Below are positions 1 to 7,453 of a stretch of 14,299 nucleotides of DNA, piece by piece. Under the pieces are notes generated by a model. It worked only from the letters and a program-made list of their open reading frames with translations, was not told where the DNA came from and did no database searches. The stretch's first letter is position 1; each line of letters opens with the position of its first letter. The stretch comes from Gammaproteobacteria bacterium (GTDB taxonomy: Bacteria; Pseudomonadota; Gammaproteobacteria; Pseudomonadales; Pseudohongiellaceae): positions 4,970 through 19,268 of the forward strand of contig DORE01000090.1 of the NCBI GenBank assembly GCA_003514305.1, written 5' to 3'. The position numbers and the translations under genes are program-made.

Positions 1-49
1 GACCACCACACCCCCAGTGTGGTGCGCTACCAGACTGCGCTACGCCCCG
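1..49 (-). tRNA. tRNA-Pro (anticodon GGG), 5' part only
   Basis: Read on the minus strand from 49 to 1, this is the first 49 bases of a proline tRNA; the 3' part lies beyond the left edge. The acceptor 5' strand is CGGGGCG, followed by T8 and A9. The D arm has a GCGC/GCGC stem. The anticodon arm CCACA-CTGGGGG-TGTGG is perfectly paired and has GGG at positions 34-36. The start of the variable loop is the last part visible. It lies 26 bases past the merR-like stop codon, in the same direction, across a T-rich spacer. I see no clear promoter of its own in that spacer, so read-through from the operon is possible. The T arm and CCA end cannot be judged. Confidence 0.9.
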
Positions 50-75
50 AAAAAGAATAAAAAATCTGTCCCTAA

Positions 76-429
76 TTAAAACGCCTTGATAACCTCTTCC
101 AGCTCTCTGATCAGACTTTTTATTTCTCCGGAGCTCACCGTTGATGCAGACATATTTTCCAGGCCGCTCGTCATTTTCTGCCGTGCGCCACCTATTGTGT
201 ATCCCTGCTCATACAGCAAGCTCTTAATCTGACGGATAAGAATGACATCCTGCCTCTGATAATATCGCCGGTTACCGCGACGCTTGACGGGCTTTAGCTG
301 AGGAAACTCCGCCTCCCAGTAACGCAGAACATGGGGCTTGACCGCGCAAAGCTCACCAACCTCACCGATGGTGAAATAGCGCTTCGGAGGAATCGGCGGC
401 AGCTCGTCGTTATTCTTCGCTTCCAGCAT
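76..429 (-). CDS. MerR-family transcriptional regulator downstream of ihfA
   Basis: This is a small DNA-binding protein of the MerR superfamily, 117 residues from the ATG at 429. The winged helix-turn-helix is near the N terminus: YFTIGEVGELCAVKPHVLRYW, split here as YFTIGEVGELC then AVKPHVLRYW, at about residues 18-38. The wing follows with KRRGNRRYY, then a helical stretch with RQIKSLLYEQGYTIGGAR. It lacks the long coiled coil and cysteine-rich metal loop of CueR or MerR, so the effector is unknown. Genes of this type directly follow ihfA in many gammaproteobacteria including Pseudomonas, and their role is poorly defined. It overlaps the ihfA end by 20 bases, so translation is probably coupled. 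A TTG at 438 could start the protein three codons earlier; I prefer ATG 429 because Pseudomonas-type homologues begin with MLE. No strong ribosome binding site decides it. Confidence 0.85.
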   Translation of the reverse strand: MLEAKNNDELPPIPPKRYFTIGEVGELCAVKPHVLRYWEAEFPQLKPVKRRGNRRYYQRQDVILIRQIKSLLYEQGYTIGGARQKMTSGLENMSASTVSSGEIKSLIRELEEVIKAF

Positions 430-718
430 ACCCTTCAACTCTAGCTTTGAGTTTTTGCCCTGGCCGAAAAGTCACCACCCGTCGCGCCTTTATCGGAATT
501 TCTTCGCCAGTTTTGGGATTCCGACCAGGTCGTTGTTTCTTGTCCCTGAGATCAAAATTCCCATACCCAGATAATTTGACCTGCTCATTACGCTCCAGCG
601 AAAGGCGTATTTCCTCAAAGAACTGCTCGACGACCTCTTTCGCCTCTCGCTTATTAAGGCCCAACTCTTCAAACAAACGCTCGGCCATGTCAGCCTTTGT
701 AAGCGCTCCATCTGCCAT
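410..718 (-). CDS. ihfA: Integration host factor subunit alpha
   Basis: The product is the alpha subunit of IHF, a heterodimer with IhfB that bends DNA sharply and acts in nucleoid structure, recombination, replication and transcription. It has 102 residues against 99 in E. coli and matches along its whole length. It opens with ALTKADMAERLFEELGL, a dimerising helix pair. The DNA-intercalating beta-arm carries the signature GRNPKTGEEIPI with its proline, and is followed by RRVVTFRPGQKLK. The start has a good ribosome binding site, GAGGA six bases upstream of ATG. It begins 13 bases after the pheT stop, the same order as in E. coli (pheST-ihfA). Its own end overlaps the MerR-like gene. Nothing in it looks unusual apart from a slightly longer N terminus. 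Confidence 0.97.
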   Translation of the reverse strand: MADGALTKADMAERLFEELGLNKREAKEVVEQFFEEIRLSLERNEQVKLSGYGNFDLRDKKQRPGRNPKTGEEIPIKARRVVTFRPGQKLKARVEGYAGSEE

Positions 719-731
719 AGTTCATCCTCAC

Positions 732-3119
732 CTATTTCCGCAAATCAGCATTAAATTGTTCTTGTAGTACATTGACGCAATTACTAATTATTGCAGTAAT
801 CTCCTCATCGCTAAGAGTGCGGGAAGGATGTTGCCACGTCAAGCCTAAAGCCACGCTTTTTTGGCCTTTGACGATCGCATCCCCTTGATAAACATCAAAT
901 ATTCTCAGATCAGTCAAAAATTCACCTGCGCTGGCCTTAACAAGCGTGCTGATAGAATCGGCAGAAACAGCTTCATCGATTACGATCGCCAAATCGCGAT
1001 GAACTTCAGGATACTTTGACAGAGTTTTCACGTTAGGCATCCGCGCCCGCAGAAGCTGATCTAGACGTAGCTCAAAAACAAAAACTGAATGGTCCAAGTC
1101 TAGCTCTCGCTGGATTGTTGGATGTAGCGCACCAATAACTCCAATCCTTTCGTCCGCTAAACTTCTAATCTCAGCACACTGACCAGGGTGATACGCAGTC
1201 TCCGCCGCCGGGAAGAAATTGAGCTGCCCTGTCTTACCACCAAGACCGAGCAGAACCTCAACATCGCCTTTCAGATCATAGAAATCTGAGTGCTCACCAC
1301 GGTTCGACCAACTCTTTGGCAGCTGGCTTCCAGCTATCAGCCCCCCTAATCGCGACTCTTGCGCTATCCCATCTCCACGACGCTCAAAGACCAGCCCGGT
1401 CTCAAAAAACCTTACCCGCCCATGCTGACGCTTAGCATTGTGTTGATAGCTCGAGAGCAAGCCAGGAAGCAAACTGCAACGCATCACCCCCATCTCCTCA
1501 GAAATCGGATTCTGCAAAGAGATAGCAGGCTCTCCTCCGGTGACCAAGTCAGAGAGGAACGGATCTATAAAACTATAAGAGATGATTTCCTGATATCCAA
1601 GAGCCACGAGGTGATCCCTCACCCGGTTAGTCTCAATTGAAGTCTCAGAGCTCTTCGGAAAGCGCTGAGCACTCAGGCCAGCCGTCTGTGGAATATTGTC
1701 ATAGCCAAAAATTCTGGCCAACTCCTCGATCAAATCAGCCTCAATGCTTACATCGAAGCGATAGCTTGGCACCTCGACCAGAATGGATTCATCGCCCCGA
1801 GCTGATATCTCAAACCCAAGGCGAGACAATATATCAGTTACCTCGCTAGCGCTGATTTTGACTCCGAGACCTTTCTCGATGCTAGCGTACCTCAACTCCA
1901 CCGCACTGCGTTCTGGGAGCATGCCTGTTGCCTCTGTAATAGGCCCCGGTTCTCCGCCAACAATTTCCAGCAACAATTCAGAGGCTCGCTCCATAGCTTT
2001 GCGTTGTATTTCATAATCAACCCCCCGTTCATAACGATGAGCCGCATCAGTATGCAAACCACAGGCGCGTGCACGTCCTACAATCGATAAAGGTGAAAAG
2101 TAAGCGCATTCCAGAAAGACATGTTCCGTTCGGTCACTTACCGCTGTCGCAAGCCCTCCCATCACACCTGCCATGGCAACTGGCTTGTCAGCGTCAGCTA
2201 TCACCAGATTGCTGCGGTTCAGCGTTATTTCTTTGCCATCAAGGAGCGTAATCGACTCGCCGTCATCCGCCATCCTCACGCAAATCTTGCCGGACAGCTT
2301 TTCGTAATCGAAAGCGTGCATCGGCTGACCAAGCTCCATCAGGACGAAATTGGTTACATCGACAACAGGGTCGATGCTCCTCAATCCAGATCGCCTCAGC
2401 TTTTCCTGCATCCAAATCGGAGAGCGGGCGTTCAACTTTACATTGCGTATCACTCGTCCTAAATAGCGTGGGCAGGCCTCTTTTGCACTTATACTAACGG
2501 GGAACTCTTCAGTGTGGACTGGCTTTACGGCAGTTACAGCAGGCTCACAAATCTCCATTCGGCTCAACACCCCCAATTCACGGGCTACTCCACGTATGCC
2601 GAGGCAATCGCCACGATTTGGTGTTAAGTCTAACTCGATCATGGTATCCGCAAGCCGAAAATAAGCCCGGAAATCCTGACCCACAGGCGCATCAGGTGGG
2701 AGCTCCATAAGCCCTTCAGAAGACTCCTCCAGTCCCAATTCCTCCGCGGAGCAGAGCATTCCATGGGATTCAATACCGCGCAGCTTCACCTTATTGATCT
2801 TGCGCGGTTTGCTTGGCTCCATCTCAATCTCAGCACCGACCAAGGCGAACGGGGCTTTCATCCCAATTACCACATTTGGGGCGCCACAAACGACCTGATA
2901 TTCTTGCTCACCATCGAAGACTGAACAAACACTAAGCTTGTCCGCGTCAGGATGCTGTGCCACTTGCCTGACCTCAGCAACGACTACACCACTGAAGTCA
3001 CGAGCGACCGGAGCAATACTGTCCACTTCTAGTCCCGCCATCGTCAAACTTGCGGCGAGCTCCTCAGTGTTTAGATCTGGGTTTACCCACTCACGCAGCC
3101 AGCTTTCACTGATAATCAT
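732..3119 (-). CDS. pheT: Phenylalanyl-tRNA synthetase beta subunit
   Basis: This is the large subunit of the cytosolic alpha2beta2 enzyme that charges tRNA-Phe with phenylalanine. The beta subunit binds tRNA and carries the B3/B4 editing site that hydrolyses Tyr-tRNA-Phe. The length of 795 residues equals that of E. coli. Visible parts in order are the N-terminal SWLREWVNP segment, an OB-fold tRNA-binding domain at about residues 40-150 (HPDADKLSVC, then CGAPNV), the B3/B4 region with DLTPNRGDCLGIRGVAREL, the B5 domain with IEADLIEELARIFGYDNIP, the catalytic-like domain, and a C-terminal ferredoxin-fold anticodon-binding domain at about residues 700-795 starting at YPEVHRDLAIV. It lies eight bases after the pheS stop with AAGG upstream of the ATG, so the two subunits are made from one message. 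Confidence 0.98.
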   Translation of the reverse strand: MIISESWLREWVNPDLNTEELAASLTMAGLEVDSIAPVARDFSGVVVAEVRQVAQHPDADKLSVCSVFDGEQEYQVVCGAPNVVIGMKAPFALVGAEIEMEPSKPRKINKVKLRGIESHGMLCSAEELGLEESSEGLMELPPDAPVGQDFRAYFRLADTMIELDLTPNRGDCLGIRGVARELGVLSRMEICEPAVTAVKPVHTEEFPVSISAKEACPRYLGRVIRNVKLNARSPIWMQEKLRRSGLRSIDPVVDVTNFVLMELGQPMHAFDYEKLSGKICVRMADDGESITLLDGKEITLNRSNLVIADADKPVAMAGVMGGLATAVSDRTEHVFLECAYFSPLSIVGRARACGLHTDAAHRYERGVDYEIQRKAMERASELLLEIVGGEPGPITEATGMLPERSAVELRYASIEKGLGVKISASEVTDILSRLGFEISARGDESILVEVPSYRFDVSIEADLIEELARIFGYDNIPQTAGLSAQRFPKSSETSIETNRVRDHLVALGYQEIISYSFIDPFLSDLVTGGEPAISLQNPISEEMGVMRCSLLPGLLSSYQHNAKRQHGRVRFFETGLVFERRGDGIAQESRLGGLIAGSQLPKSWSNRGEHSDFYDLKGDVEVLLGLGGKTGQLNFFPAAETAYHPGQCAEIRSLADERIGVIGALHPTIQRELDLDHSVFVFELRLDQLLRARMPNVKTLSKYPEVHRDLAIVIDEAVSADSISTLVKASAGEFLTDLRIFDVYQGDAIVKGQKSVALGLTWQHPSRTLSDEEITAIISNCVNVLQEQFNADLRK

Positions 3120-3127
3120 CGTTTGCC

Positions 3128-4144
3128 TTAGTTGAATTGCTTGAGAAAACGAATGTCGTTTTCAAAATAGAGCCTAAGATCGCTAACGCCGTAACGCAAC
3201 ATGGCGAGACGTTCGACCCCCACGCCGAAAGCGAAACCCGAATATAGTTCAGTATCCACACCAGACATTTCGAGCACTCTGGGATGGACCATGCCGCAGC
3301 CCATAACCTCCAGCCAACCGGTGTGACTACAGATCCTGCAACCGTTTCCTTCACAGCTCACGCACCCCATATCAACTTCGGCGGAGGGCTCAGTGAACGG
3401 AAAATAGGAGGGGCGAAACCGGACAGGCAAATCCATTTCAAAATAAGCCTGCAAAAACTCAACAACGGTTCCCTTTAGGTCGGCCATGCTCACTGACTCG
3501 TCAACGAGTAAGCCCTCAACTTGATGAAACATCGGGGTATGGGTCAAGTCAGAATCACAGCGATATACCCGACCCGGGCAAATCATTCGAAAAGGAGGCT
3601 GCCCATTTTCCATGATGCGGACCTGGACTGGCGATGTGTGCGTACGAAGAACTGTGCCGGGACTCACGTAAAATGTGTCATGCATGGCACGCGCGGGATG
3701 ATGCGCCGGAATATTTAGTGCCTCAAAATTATGATAATCGTCTTCAATTTCTGGCCCTTCGGCCACATCATAACCTGCGCCAGTGAATATCGATTTAATC
3801 CGCTCTATGGTTATAGTGATTGGGTGCAGGCCGCCCTGGCTCTGTTTCCTGCCAGGCAGTGTCACATCGATACGACCCGCCTCAAGTTGCATACTCAACG
3901 CATGCGCGATGAGTCCTTTTTTCTTCCGATCCAGAGCGTCCTGCAATGTTTTCTTGGCGAGGTTAATCTTCTCTCCAGCCAATGGACGCCGCTCTGCCGG
4001 AAGTGTACCGAGCGATTTAAGAAGATCAGTGAAGCTTCCTTTCTTTCCCAGATACTGCACGCGCAGGGCGTCCAGTGATTTCTCATCACTCGCGCGCTCT
4101 ATATAGATCAGAGCTTCGGAGAGGAGTGCTTCAGAATCGGCCAT
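3128..4144 (-). CDS. pheS: Phenylalanyl-tRNA synthetase alpha subunit
   Basis: This is the catalytic subunit of the alpha2beta2 phenylalanyl-tRNA synthetase, a class II enzyme that activates Phe with ATP. It has 338 residues against 327 in E. coli. An N-terminal coiled coil covers roughly residues 1-90. Class II motif 2 appears around residues 186-213 (FRMICPGRVYRCD, then MFHQVEG). Motif 3 is near 304-317 (GFAFGVGVERLAML). The extra length includes an insertion with four cysteines in C-x2-C-x4-C-x2-C spacing (residues 261, 264, 269 and 272), a likely metal site absent from E. coli PheS but, as far as I recall, present in other bacterial PheS proteins. It starts only 11 bases after rplT with no clear ribosome binding site, which suggests translational coupling and leaves no room for the phenylalanine attenuator known in enterobacteria. 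Confidence 0.98.
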   Translation of the reverse strand: MADSEALLSEALIYIERASDEKSLDALRVQYLGKKGSFTDLLKSLGTLPAERRPLAGEKINLAKKTLQDALDRKKKGLIAHALSMQLEAGRIDVTLPGRKQSQGGLHPITITIERIKSIFTGAGYDVAEGPEIEDDYHNFEALNIPAHHPARAMHDTFYVSPGTVLRTHTSPVQVRIMENGQPPFRMICPGRVYRCDSDLTHTPMFHQVEGLLVDESVSMADLKGTVVEFLQAYFEMDLPVRFRPSYFPFTEPSAEVDMGCVSCEGNGCRICSHTGWLEVMGCGMVHPRVLEMSGVDTELYSGFAFGVGVERLAMLRYGVSDLRLYFENDIRFLKQFN

Positions 4145-4155
4145 TATCGGCAGAC

Positions 4156-4515
4156 TTAGGCTGCCAGGCTCGCTTTAGCTTCATCTACAATAGCAGTAAA
4201 AGCAGTCTTATCGTGCACAGCCAGGTCGGCAAGGACACGTCGATCGATTTCGATGTTCGCTTTCTTTAGCCCAGCGATCAATTGGCTGTAGCTCAATCCG
4301 TTCTCTCTAGCCTGAGCGTTAATGCGTGTTATCCAAAGCGCGCGAAATACCCGCTTCTTTGCACGACGGTCACGAAATGCATACTGACCTGCCTTAGTGA
4401 TGGCCTGCTTGGCTACTCTAAAAATACGACTGCGTGCGCCGTAGTAACCCTTCGCTTGTTTAAGGACTTTCTTGTGACGCCGACTGGCGACGACTCCGCG
4501 TTTAACTCGGGACAT
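4156..4515 (-). CDS. rplT: 50S ribosomal protein L20
   Basis: L20 binds 23S rRNA early in 50S assembly and in gammaproteobacteria also represses its own operon by binding the message. It has 119 residues against 118 in E. coli and matches throughout. It starts MSRVKRGVVASRRHKK, has a basic N-terminal extension (KGYYGARSRIFR), and carries the globular RNA-binding domain with LWITRINAQARENGLSYS. The start is fixed by an excellent ribosome binding site, AGGAGG six bases before the ATG. It lies 33 bases downstream of rpmI, so L35 and L20 are co-expressed. The stop is followed after 11 bases by pheS. Confidence 0.99.
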   Translation of the reverse strand: MSRVKRGVVASRRHKKVLKQAKGYYGARSRIFRVAKQAITKAGQYAFRDRRAKKRVFRALWITRINAQARENGLSYSQLIAGLKKANIEIDRRVLADLAVHDKTAFTAIVDEAKASLAA

Positions 4516-4548
4516 GATTTACCTCCTGACCGTACTATAGGTTTCAGA

Positions 4549-4743
4549 CTAGATTTCTTTCAGCATTCGCTTTACCGCCGGCACATCAGATGCGTGTACA
4601 TCAGTTGTGCCTCGCAAGTGTCGCTTACGCTTAGTTGTCTTCTTTGTCAGGATATGGTTCTTGTTCATGCGCTTGCGCTTGAATCCTGAACCGGTTTTTT
4701 TGAACCGTTTAGCGGCTCCGCTGTGAGTCTTCAACTTTGACAT
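4549..4743 (-). CDS. rpmI: 50S ribosomal protein L35
   Basis: This is a 64-residue, very basic ribosomal protein of the large subunit (65 in E. coli). The family signature is clear: MSKLKTHSGAAKRFKKTGSG at the N terminus, KRMNKNHILTKKTTKRKRHLRG in the middle with key residues NKNHILTKK, and a C terminus near VKRML. GGAG lies nine bases before the ATG. It is preceded by a 179-base untranslated leader after infC, the place where L20 represses rpmI-rplT translation in E. coli; the structures seen there are listed separately. Confidence 0.98.
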   Translation of the reverse strand: MSKLKTHSGAAKRFKKTGSGFKRKRMNKNHILTKKTTKRKRHLRGTTDVHASDVPAVKRMLKEI

Positions 4744-4922
4744 GCTTTACTACTCCGCATTGTACGCTATCGGCAATACACTCAGAAGCGTGCAGTGTTG
4801 AAAAGCCTAAAGCGTCTCATCGCCTGAGCGATGGCTGATTGAATTCTGACGCTCTTAGATCGTCAGCCTGGCAAAATCGGTGTAACCCTCTCCTTTAGCC
4901 TGGCTTGCCGATTCTTCAGAAG
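4744..4922 (-). promoter_or_regulatory. Structured infC-rpmI leader, candidate L20 operator/attenuator
   Basis: This 179-base gap in a tightly packed operon has several complementary segments on the minus strand. CTGACG (4861-4866) pairs with CGTCAG (4846-4851) across a nine-base loop. The overlapping AGAGCGTC (4848-4855) can instead pair with GACGCTTT (4809-4816), enclosing a perfect inner hairpin CATCGC-TCAG-GCGATG (4818-4833) and followed by AGGCTTTT. The first two stems cannot form together. A long-range match also exists: AAGCC and TAAAG (4893-4906, separated by AGGC) complement CTTTAGGCTT (4803-4812). In E. coli, L20 binds an RNA pseudoknot in the corresponding region to repress rpmI; I infer a similar role here from position and pairing. 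No folding energy was calculated. Confidence 0.55.
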
Positions 4923-5450
4923 TCAGCGTTTTTTGACCGGCGCAAGTATCATGACTATTTGCCGACCTTCCATCTTGGGCTCCTGCTCAACAGCGCCGTA
5001 GTCAGCAAGATCCTCTCGAATCCGTGACACAAGCTCCTGGCCAAGATGTTGATGGGCAAGTTCACGGCCTCGAAATCTCAGTGACACCTTAGTCTTGTCC
5101 CCATCCTCAAGGAAACGTGTCAGGTTGCGTAGTTTCACCTGGTAGTCCCCTTCTTCCGTCCCTGGTCGAAATTTTACTTCTTTTACCTGCGTTCGGCGCT
5201 GCTTCTTTTTGTTTGCCGCTTTCTGCTTTTTCAGGTCAAAGATATGTTTGCCATAATCCATGATCTTGCAGACTTTAGGGTCTGCATCGGGTGAAATCAT
5301 AACCAGATCAAGCTTGGCCTCTTCCGCCGCTGCTCGAGCATCTTCAATCGGAACGATGCCAACTTGTTGACCGTCTGCTCCGACTAAACGAACCTCTTCG
5401 GCATCGATAAATTCATTGATCAAAGGTTTTTTAGCGCTGCTTCTCATCAT
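4923..5450 (-). CDS. infC: Translation initiation factor IF-3
   Basis: IF3 binds the 30S subunit, prevents premature joining of the 50S and rejects non-canonical start codons and tRNAs. The visible frame gives 175 residues from ATG 5450 (about 180 in E. coli). The N-terminal domain is clear (EVRLVGADGQQVGIV; VCKIMDYGKHIF). A lysine-rich linker follows, then the C-terminal domain with VKEVKFRPGTEEGDYQVKL and FRGRELAHQHLG. Residue 51 is Met where most homologues have Glu (LVEIS). The start is uncertain. ATG 5450 and ATG 5447 have no ribosome binding site, while a strong AAGGAG at 5493-5498 sits seven bases before an ATC (5483-5485) that is one base out of frame. IF3 genes commonly use rare AUU/AUC/AUA starts for autoregulation, so the N terminus here may be mis-assembled or unusual. 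It lies 71 bases downstream of thrS. Confidence 0.95.
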   Translation of the reverse strand: MMRSSAKKPLINEFIDAEEVRLVGADGQQVGIVPIEDARAAAEEAKLDLVMISPDADPKVCKIMDYGKHIFDLKKQKAANKKKQRRTQVKEVKFRPGTEEGDYQVKLRNLTRFLEDGDKTKVSLRFRGRELAHQHLGQELVSRIREDLADYGAVEQEPKMEGRQIVMILAPVKKR

Positions 5451-5485
5451 ACGCGCTGACGCTCTGACCCTGTTATTTTGCTGAT
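5447..5485 (-). other. Possible AUC-initiated 12-codon leader ORF overlapping infC
   Basis: From the ATC at 5485 the frame reads ISKITGSERQRV and ends at TGA 5449-5447, which overlaps the infC ATG as ATGA. It is the frame addressed by the only good ribosome binding site at this junction (AAGGAG, 5493-5498, spacing seven). It could be a coupled leader peptide or the misframed true start of IF3. One added A in the AAAA run at 5477-5480 would join ATC directly to the IF3 frame as ISKNNRVRASARMM. Confidence 0.35.
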
Positions 5486-5492
5486 AGCTACG

Positions 5493-5498
5493 CTCCTT
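5493..5498 (-). promoter_or_regulatory. Strong ribosome binding site before infC
   Basis: AAGGAG lies seven bases upstream of ATC 5485-5483 but 42 bases upstream of the first in-frame ATG of infC. Its position argues that translation starts at the ATC, not at ATG 5450. Confidence 0.6.
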
Positions 5499-5521
5499 CT
5501 GTAATAAGAGATCTCACTCCA

Positions 5522-7453
5522 CTAGGGAGCTTGGCTCGCCTCTCTGCGCCCATACTTCGCCACTTCTCGTCGCAAGTGAGAACAGACATCATCAAGCGAC
5601 ATCTTTCCGAGATCATCGCCCCCGCGCGTTCGTACAGCAACTGTGCCAGTCTCGACTTCTTTGTCGCCAACAACCAACAGGAATGGAACTTTCTTAATCG
5701 TGTGCTCGCGAATTTTAAAGCCGATTTTCTCATTTCTCAAGTCCGAAGCGACTCTAAACCCTTTGTTTTTCAAGGAATCTTCAAATTTTCGGCAGTACTC
5801 TGATTGTCTGTCTGTAATATTCAGCACAACTGCTTGTTCTGGCGCCAGCCACACTGGGAACTTCCCTTCGTAGTGTTCGATCAAGATGCCTATAAAGCGT
5901 TCAAATGAACCAAGTATTGCGCGATGCAGCATAACCGGTGTTTTTCGGGTCCCGTCCTCGGCAACGTACTCAGCGCCTAGCCTTTCCGGTAGGAAGAAAT
6001 CAACCTGGATAGTCCCACACTGCTGTACTCTGCCCATACAGTCTTTGAGTGAATACTCTATTTTTGGCCCGTAGAAAGCTCCTTCTCCCGGCTGCAACTG
6101 CCATTCTAGACCGGTTGCGTTGAGGGCATGCTCAAGTGCCAGTTCAGCATTATCCCAAAGGTAATCTTCGCCGACCCTCTTCTCGGGGCGAGTAGATAGC
6201 CGCAAAATTATGTCATCGAAGCCGAAATCACGGTAAACCAAGAAAAGGAGTTGCATGAAGTCTGCAACCTCGGACTGAATTTGATCTTCCGTGCAGAAGA
6301 TGTGGCCATCATCCTGCACAAAACTCCGTACTCTCATAAGCCCATGCATACTTCCGGAGGGCTCGTAACGATGACAAGAGCCAAATTCGGCTATCCTAAG
6401 AGGCAAGTCTCGATAACTCTTTAACCCTTGATTGTACACTTGAACATGACACGGACAATTCATGGGTTTGATTGCATATGTCCTATTCTCCGATTCTACA
6501 CTAAACATTTCATCAGAGAATTTTGACGCATGGCCGCTCTTTTCCCAAAGCGAGTAATCGACTAACTGCGGCGTTTTTATCTCTTTGTAATTATTCTTTT
6601 TTTGCAACTGTTGGATATAGTCCTGTATCACTTGATACAAGATCCACCCCTTTGGGTGCCAAAAAGGCATGCCTGGCGCTTCTTCTTGAAAATGAAAAAG
6701 TTCTAATTGCTTCCCTATCTTTCGATGATCGCGTTTTTCAGCCTCCTCTAGAAGCTGCAAATAGTTTCGTAGCTCTTTCTTAGACGCCCAAGCAGTGCCG
6801 TATATCCGCTGAAGCATCTCATTATTCGAGTCCCCTCTCCAATAAGCTCCGGATACCTTAGTAAGCTTGAAATGCTCCAAGAAACTTGTGTTTGGGACGT
6901 GCGGACCGCGACACATGTCCAAATATTCTTGATGATAATAAAGACCGAAAGACTGCTCATCTGGCATGTCTTGAATGAGCTTCAGCTTGTATTCCTCTCC
7001 GCGTTTTGTAAACTCAGCAATAACCTGATCTCTCGGGGTCATCTTTTTGATAACCGCATAATTCTGTTTGATCAGGAGACGCATTCTTTCTTCAATGAGG
7101 TTCAAGTCTTCTTCAGTAAAGGGTTTTTCGACCGCGATATCATAAAAAAATCCATTCTCGATGACAGGCCCAATCACCATGTTAGCTTCAGGGTAAAGCT
7201 GTTTGACCGCATGGCCGATTAAGTGCGCGCACGAATGCCTAATTACATCGACCCCTTCCGAATCTTTACTCGTAATGATCCGCAGTCCAGAATCAGTCTT
7301 CACGAGGTCAGAGGCGTCGCATAATTCGCCATTCAACTCGCCCGCGATTGTTGCTCGAGCTAGGCCAGGCCCGATGTCAGCAGCGACTTGATAGACCGAA
7401 ACAGGAGCATCATATTTTTTTTGACTTCCATCTGGTAAGGTTATAGTTGGCAT
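5522..7453 (-). CDS. thrS: Threonyl-tRNA synthetase
   Basis: This class II cytosolic enzyme charges tRNA-Thr and clears Ser-tRNA-Thr by editing. It has 643 residues against 642 in E. coli. The order is a TGS domain (residues 1-61, starting MPTITLPDGS), the editing domain with the H73-x3-H77 pair (HSCAH) and C181/H185 (CRGPH), the catalytic core, and an anticodon-binding domain from about residue 535 (VWLAPEQAVVLNI). The zinc ligands that hold threonine are visible: C333 in MNCPCH, H384 in DDGHIF and H510 in MLHRA. Motif 2 is at CHRYEPSG. The enzyme therefore looks complete. The ribosome binding site is weak. It begins 75 bases after tRNA-Val on the same strand and leads the infC-rpmI-rplT-pheST-ihfA operon. 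E. coli thrS represses itself through a tRNA-like leader; I could not recognise such a structure here. Confidence 0.98.
   Translation of the reverse strand: MPTITLPDGSQKKYDAPVSVYQVAADIGPGLARATIAGELNGELCDASDLVKTDSGLRIITSKDSEGVDVIRHSCAHLIGHAVKQLYPEANMVIGPVIENGFFYDIAVEKPFTEEDLNLIEERMRLLIKQNYAVIKKMTPRDQVIAEFTKRGEEYKLKLIQDMPDEQSFGLYYHQEYLDMCRGPHVPNTSFLEHFKLTKVSGAYWRGDSNNEMLQRIYGTAWASKKELRNYLQLLEEAEKRDHRKIGKQLELFHFQEEAPGMPFWHPKGWILYQVIQDYIQQLQKKNNYKEIKTPQLVDYSLWEKSGHASKFSDEMFSVESENRTYAIKPMNCPCHVQVYNQGLKSYRDLPLRIAEFGSCHRYEPSGSMHGLMRVRSFVQDDGHIFCTEDQIQSEVADFMQLLFLVYRDFGFDDIILRLSTRPEKRVGEDYLWDNAELALEHALNATGLEWQLQPGEGAFYGPKIEYSLKDCMGRVQQCGTIQVDFFLPERLGAEYVAEDGTRKTPVMLHRAILGSFERFIGILIEHYEGKFPVWLAPEQAVVLNITDRQSEYCRKFEDSLKNKGFRVASDLRNEKIGFKIREHTIKKVPFLLVVGDKEVETGTVAVRTRGGDDLGKMSLDDVCSHLRREVAKYGRREASQAP

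Noticed and set aside
4282..4689. 135-codon frame on the plus strand opposite rplT and rpmI
   Set aside because: It is antisense to two highly conserved ribosomal protein genes and is explained by their codon use.
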